A stretch of DNA of 6,351 bases from assembly GCA_045223835.1 (NCBI GenBank), contig JBGUZS010000088.1:1-6351 (forward strand). The letters are read 5' to 3'. A model generated the notes under the pieces. The model worked only from the letters and a program-made list of their open reading frames with translations. It made no database searches and was not told the origin of the DNA. Below, one piece after another: positions 5,203 to 6,351 of the stretch (position 1 is the first letter of the stretch; every line of letters begins with the position of its first letter). Origin of the DNA: UBA1774 sp045223835 (lineage in GTDB: Bacteria > Bacillota > Clostridia > Oscillospirales > Oscillospiraceae). The position numbers and the translations under genes are program-made.

Positions 5203-6129
5203 ATGCTCAATATGGCAAACATCACATTCCAGCAGCTGGAAGTCTTCCGCATCGTTGCGGAGCAGAGGAATATGACAGAAGCAGCCAAAAACCTATACAT
5301 TTCTCAGTCTGCGTTAAGTAAAACGCTTCGCCGTCTGGAAAACAGTCTGGGCATTCAGCTGTTTTATCGGGATAATCGGGGGGTTACCCTGACTCCGGAA
5401 GGCAAATATCTGTATGATTCCATCAGCAAACCCATGGCGGCTATCGAAATCGCCATCGACAAAGCTCGTGAGATATCCAATCAGAATCTGACTTTGCGTC
5501 TCGTGTGCACCAGCACGTATCAATTCAATACGGATTACGATCCCTTAAAGGATCTGGTCAGCGCATATCGACGCAAGTACCCGGCTGTGGATGTGCAGGA
5601 AACGATCTGCGAATGGCCGCAGGTCCAGGAAGCTCTGATGTTTGCCACGTCTGATGTAGCCATCTGCCAGGAGGTTGTGGTAGCGGCGATGGGCGAAGTG
5701 GAATACGAGCGGGTAGCGCCGATCGGCTTGTATTTGGTCGTTGCGGAAAACAGCGCCCAGGCTGCCTATGACACGATCCGCCCGGAGCTTCTGCAGGAAG
5801 AACCGCTGTATATCCTGACATCCGACAAAGCCGGAGACATCGTTCGGGAAAAGGCTTTGCACGGCTGTCAGAAGCTTGGGTTTACGCCGAAACAGGTTCG
5901 CCCTGTGTTCAATATGCTCTCTCTGCTCCAGGCGCTGAGCAGTGGGACAGGGTTCTTCATTGGCAACAAGATGGTCAACACGCTCTCCAATGTAAGAATG
6001 CGGTATTACCAAATAGACGAACTGATATCCGCAGAACCTCAGTATATCGTTGTCGCCTGGCATAAAGCGAAGCTCAGCCGGGAAGCTCAGCGCTTTCTGA
6101 ACATGGTCCGCAGGCTGCGGAAGGAATAG
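5203..6129 (+). CDS. LysR-family transcriptional regulator
   Basis: This encodes 308 residues, the usual length of LysR regulators, which work as tetramers on DNA and respond to a small co-inducer. The N-terminal winged helix-turn-helix is clear: F9-Q-Q-L-E-V-F15, then M24-T-E-A-A-K-N-L-Y-I-S-Q-S-A-L-S-K-T-L-R at 24-43 (recognition helix from S34), L45-E, L49-G-I-Q-L-F54, R56 and the wing T62-L-T-P-E-G67. A linker helix runs to about residue 92. The two-lobed ligand domain starts near L98-R-L-V-C, and G226-F-T and S247-S-G-T-G-F lie in its second lobe. The ligand cannot be deduced. It is divergent from the solute-binding protein gene, the common layout for a LysR protein and its target, so that gene is its most likely target. 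Control of the other divergent pair is possible but unproven. There is no clear terminator after the stop codon within the window. Confidence 0.93.
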   Translation: MLNMANITFQQLEVFRIVAEQRNMTEAAKNLYISQSALSKTLRRLENSLGIQLFYRDNRGVTLTPEGKYLYDSISKPMAAIEIAIDKAREISNQNLTLRLVCTSTYQFNTDYDPLKDLVSAYRRKYPAVDVQETICEWPQVQEALMFATSDVAICQEVVVAAMGEVEYERVAPIGLYLVVAENSAQAAYDTIRPELLQEEPLYILTSDKAGDIVREKALHGCQKLGFTPKQVRPVFNMLSLLQALSSGTGFFIGNKMVNTLSNVRMRYYQIDELISAEPQYIVVAWHKAKLSREAQRFLNMVRRLRKE

Positions 6130-6351
6130 CGGCTGCGAAAGAGAATCATCTTGTCCAGGCCTCCTGTTTATTTCATTAAGTATGGCTTATAAGCTGGTAT
6201 ACAGGTGCGGTTGTTCATGGAAAAAGGGGATTCTCGCTTACGCTGCGGCGCGAAAAAACAAATGCCGCCAGGTATTATTCAAGGTTTGAGGGGAAAAGAC
6301 TGTGAACTGCCGCACCAGACAGCTTTCGAACACCGTCTCTGAAGCTGCCGG

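Noticed and set aside
5545..6063. A 172-codon open frame on the minus strand
   Set aside because: It is antisense to the LysR coding sequence and is a mirror of its codon pattern; it shows no family motif or ribosome binding site.
6245..6268. GCGGC/GCCGC inverted repeat as a terminator after the LysR gene
   Set aside because: The stem is only five pairs with a 14-nt loop and there is no T-run on either side.
6288..6351. A possible gene start at the right edge: GAGGGG followed 8 nt later by GTG at 6302, open to the end
   Set aside because: Only about 16 codons are visible, with no recognisable sequence, so chance cannot be excluded. The rest of 6130-6301 shows no hairpin terminator, RNA gene or convincing promoter.

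Overview
This window has the look of a mid-GC chromosome from the Bacillota, most likely a gut or anaerobic member of the Clostridia. That is inferred from strong AGGAG-type ribosome binding sites, intrinsic hairpin-plus-T-run terminators, and a long lipoprotein solute-binding protein of the LplA type with a Ser/Thr/Pro linker. No rRNA, tRNA, CRISPR array, insertion sequence or phage gene is visible.

Four complete protein genes sit in two divergent pairs. From left to right: an intrinsic terminator (36-73); a minus-strand FAD-dependent oxidoreductase (134-1387); a 293-bp divergent control region holding one promoter for each direction and several inverted repeats; a plus-strand uroporphyrinogen-decarboxylase/MtaA-like methyltransferase-family protein (1681-2706); a 167-bp convergent junction with three symmetric elements, one of them a good terminator for the minus strand; a minus-strand extracellular solute-binding lipoprotein (2874-4682); a 520-bp divergent region; and a plus-strand LysR-type regulator (5203-6129). 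The last 222 bp hold no gene I can support. A purine-rich stretch on the minus strand at the left edge suggests that another minus-strand gene begins just outside the window.

The parts fit a small catabolic or uptake locus: a periplasm-side (membrane-anchored) binding protein captures a solute, probably a carbohydrate, a UroD-superfamily protein and a flavoprotein act on a small molecule inside the cell, and a LysR protein senses a ligand. This linkage is inferred from proximity. No permease, ATPase or corrinoid protein is present here. The best lead is in the 1388-1680 control region: a perfect 12-bp inverted repeat (1541-1552 and 1607-1618) brackets the predicted promoter of the methyltransferase-like gene, as expected for a looping or two-site operator. 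I found no clear sign of a wholly new system.
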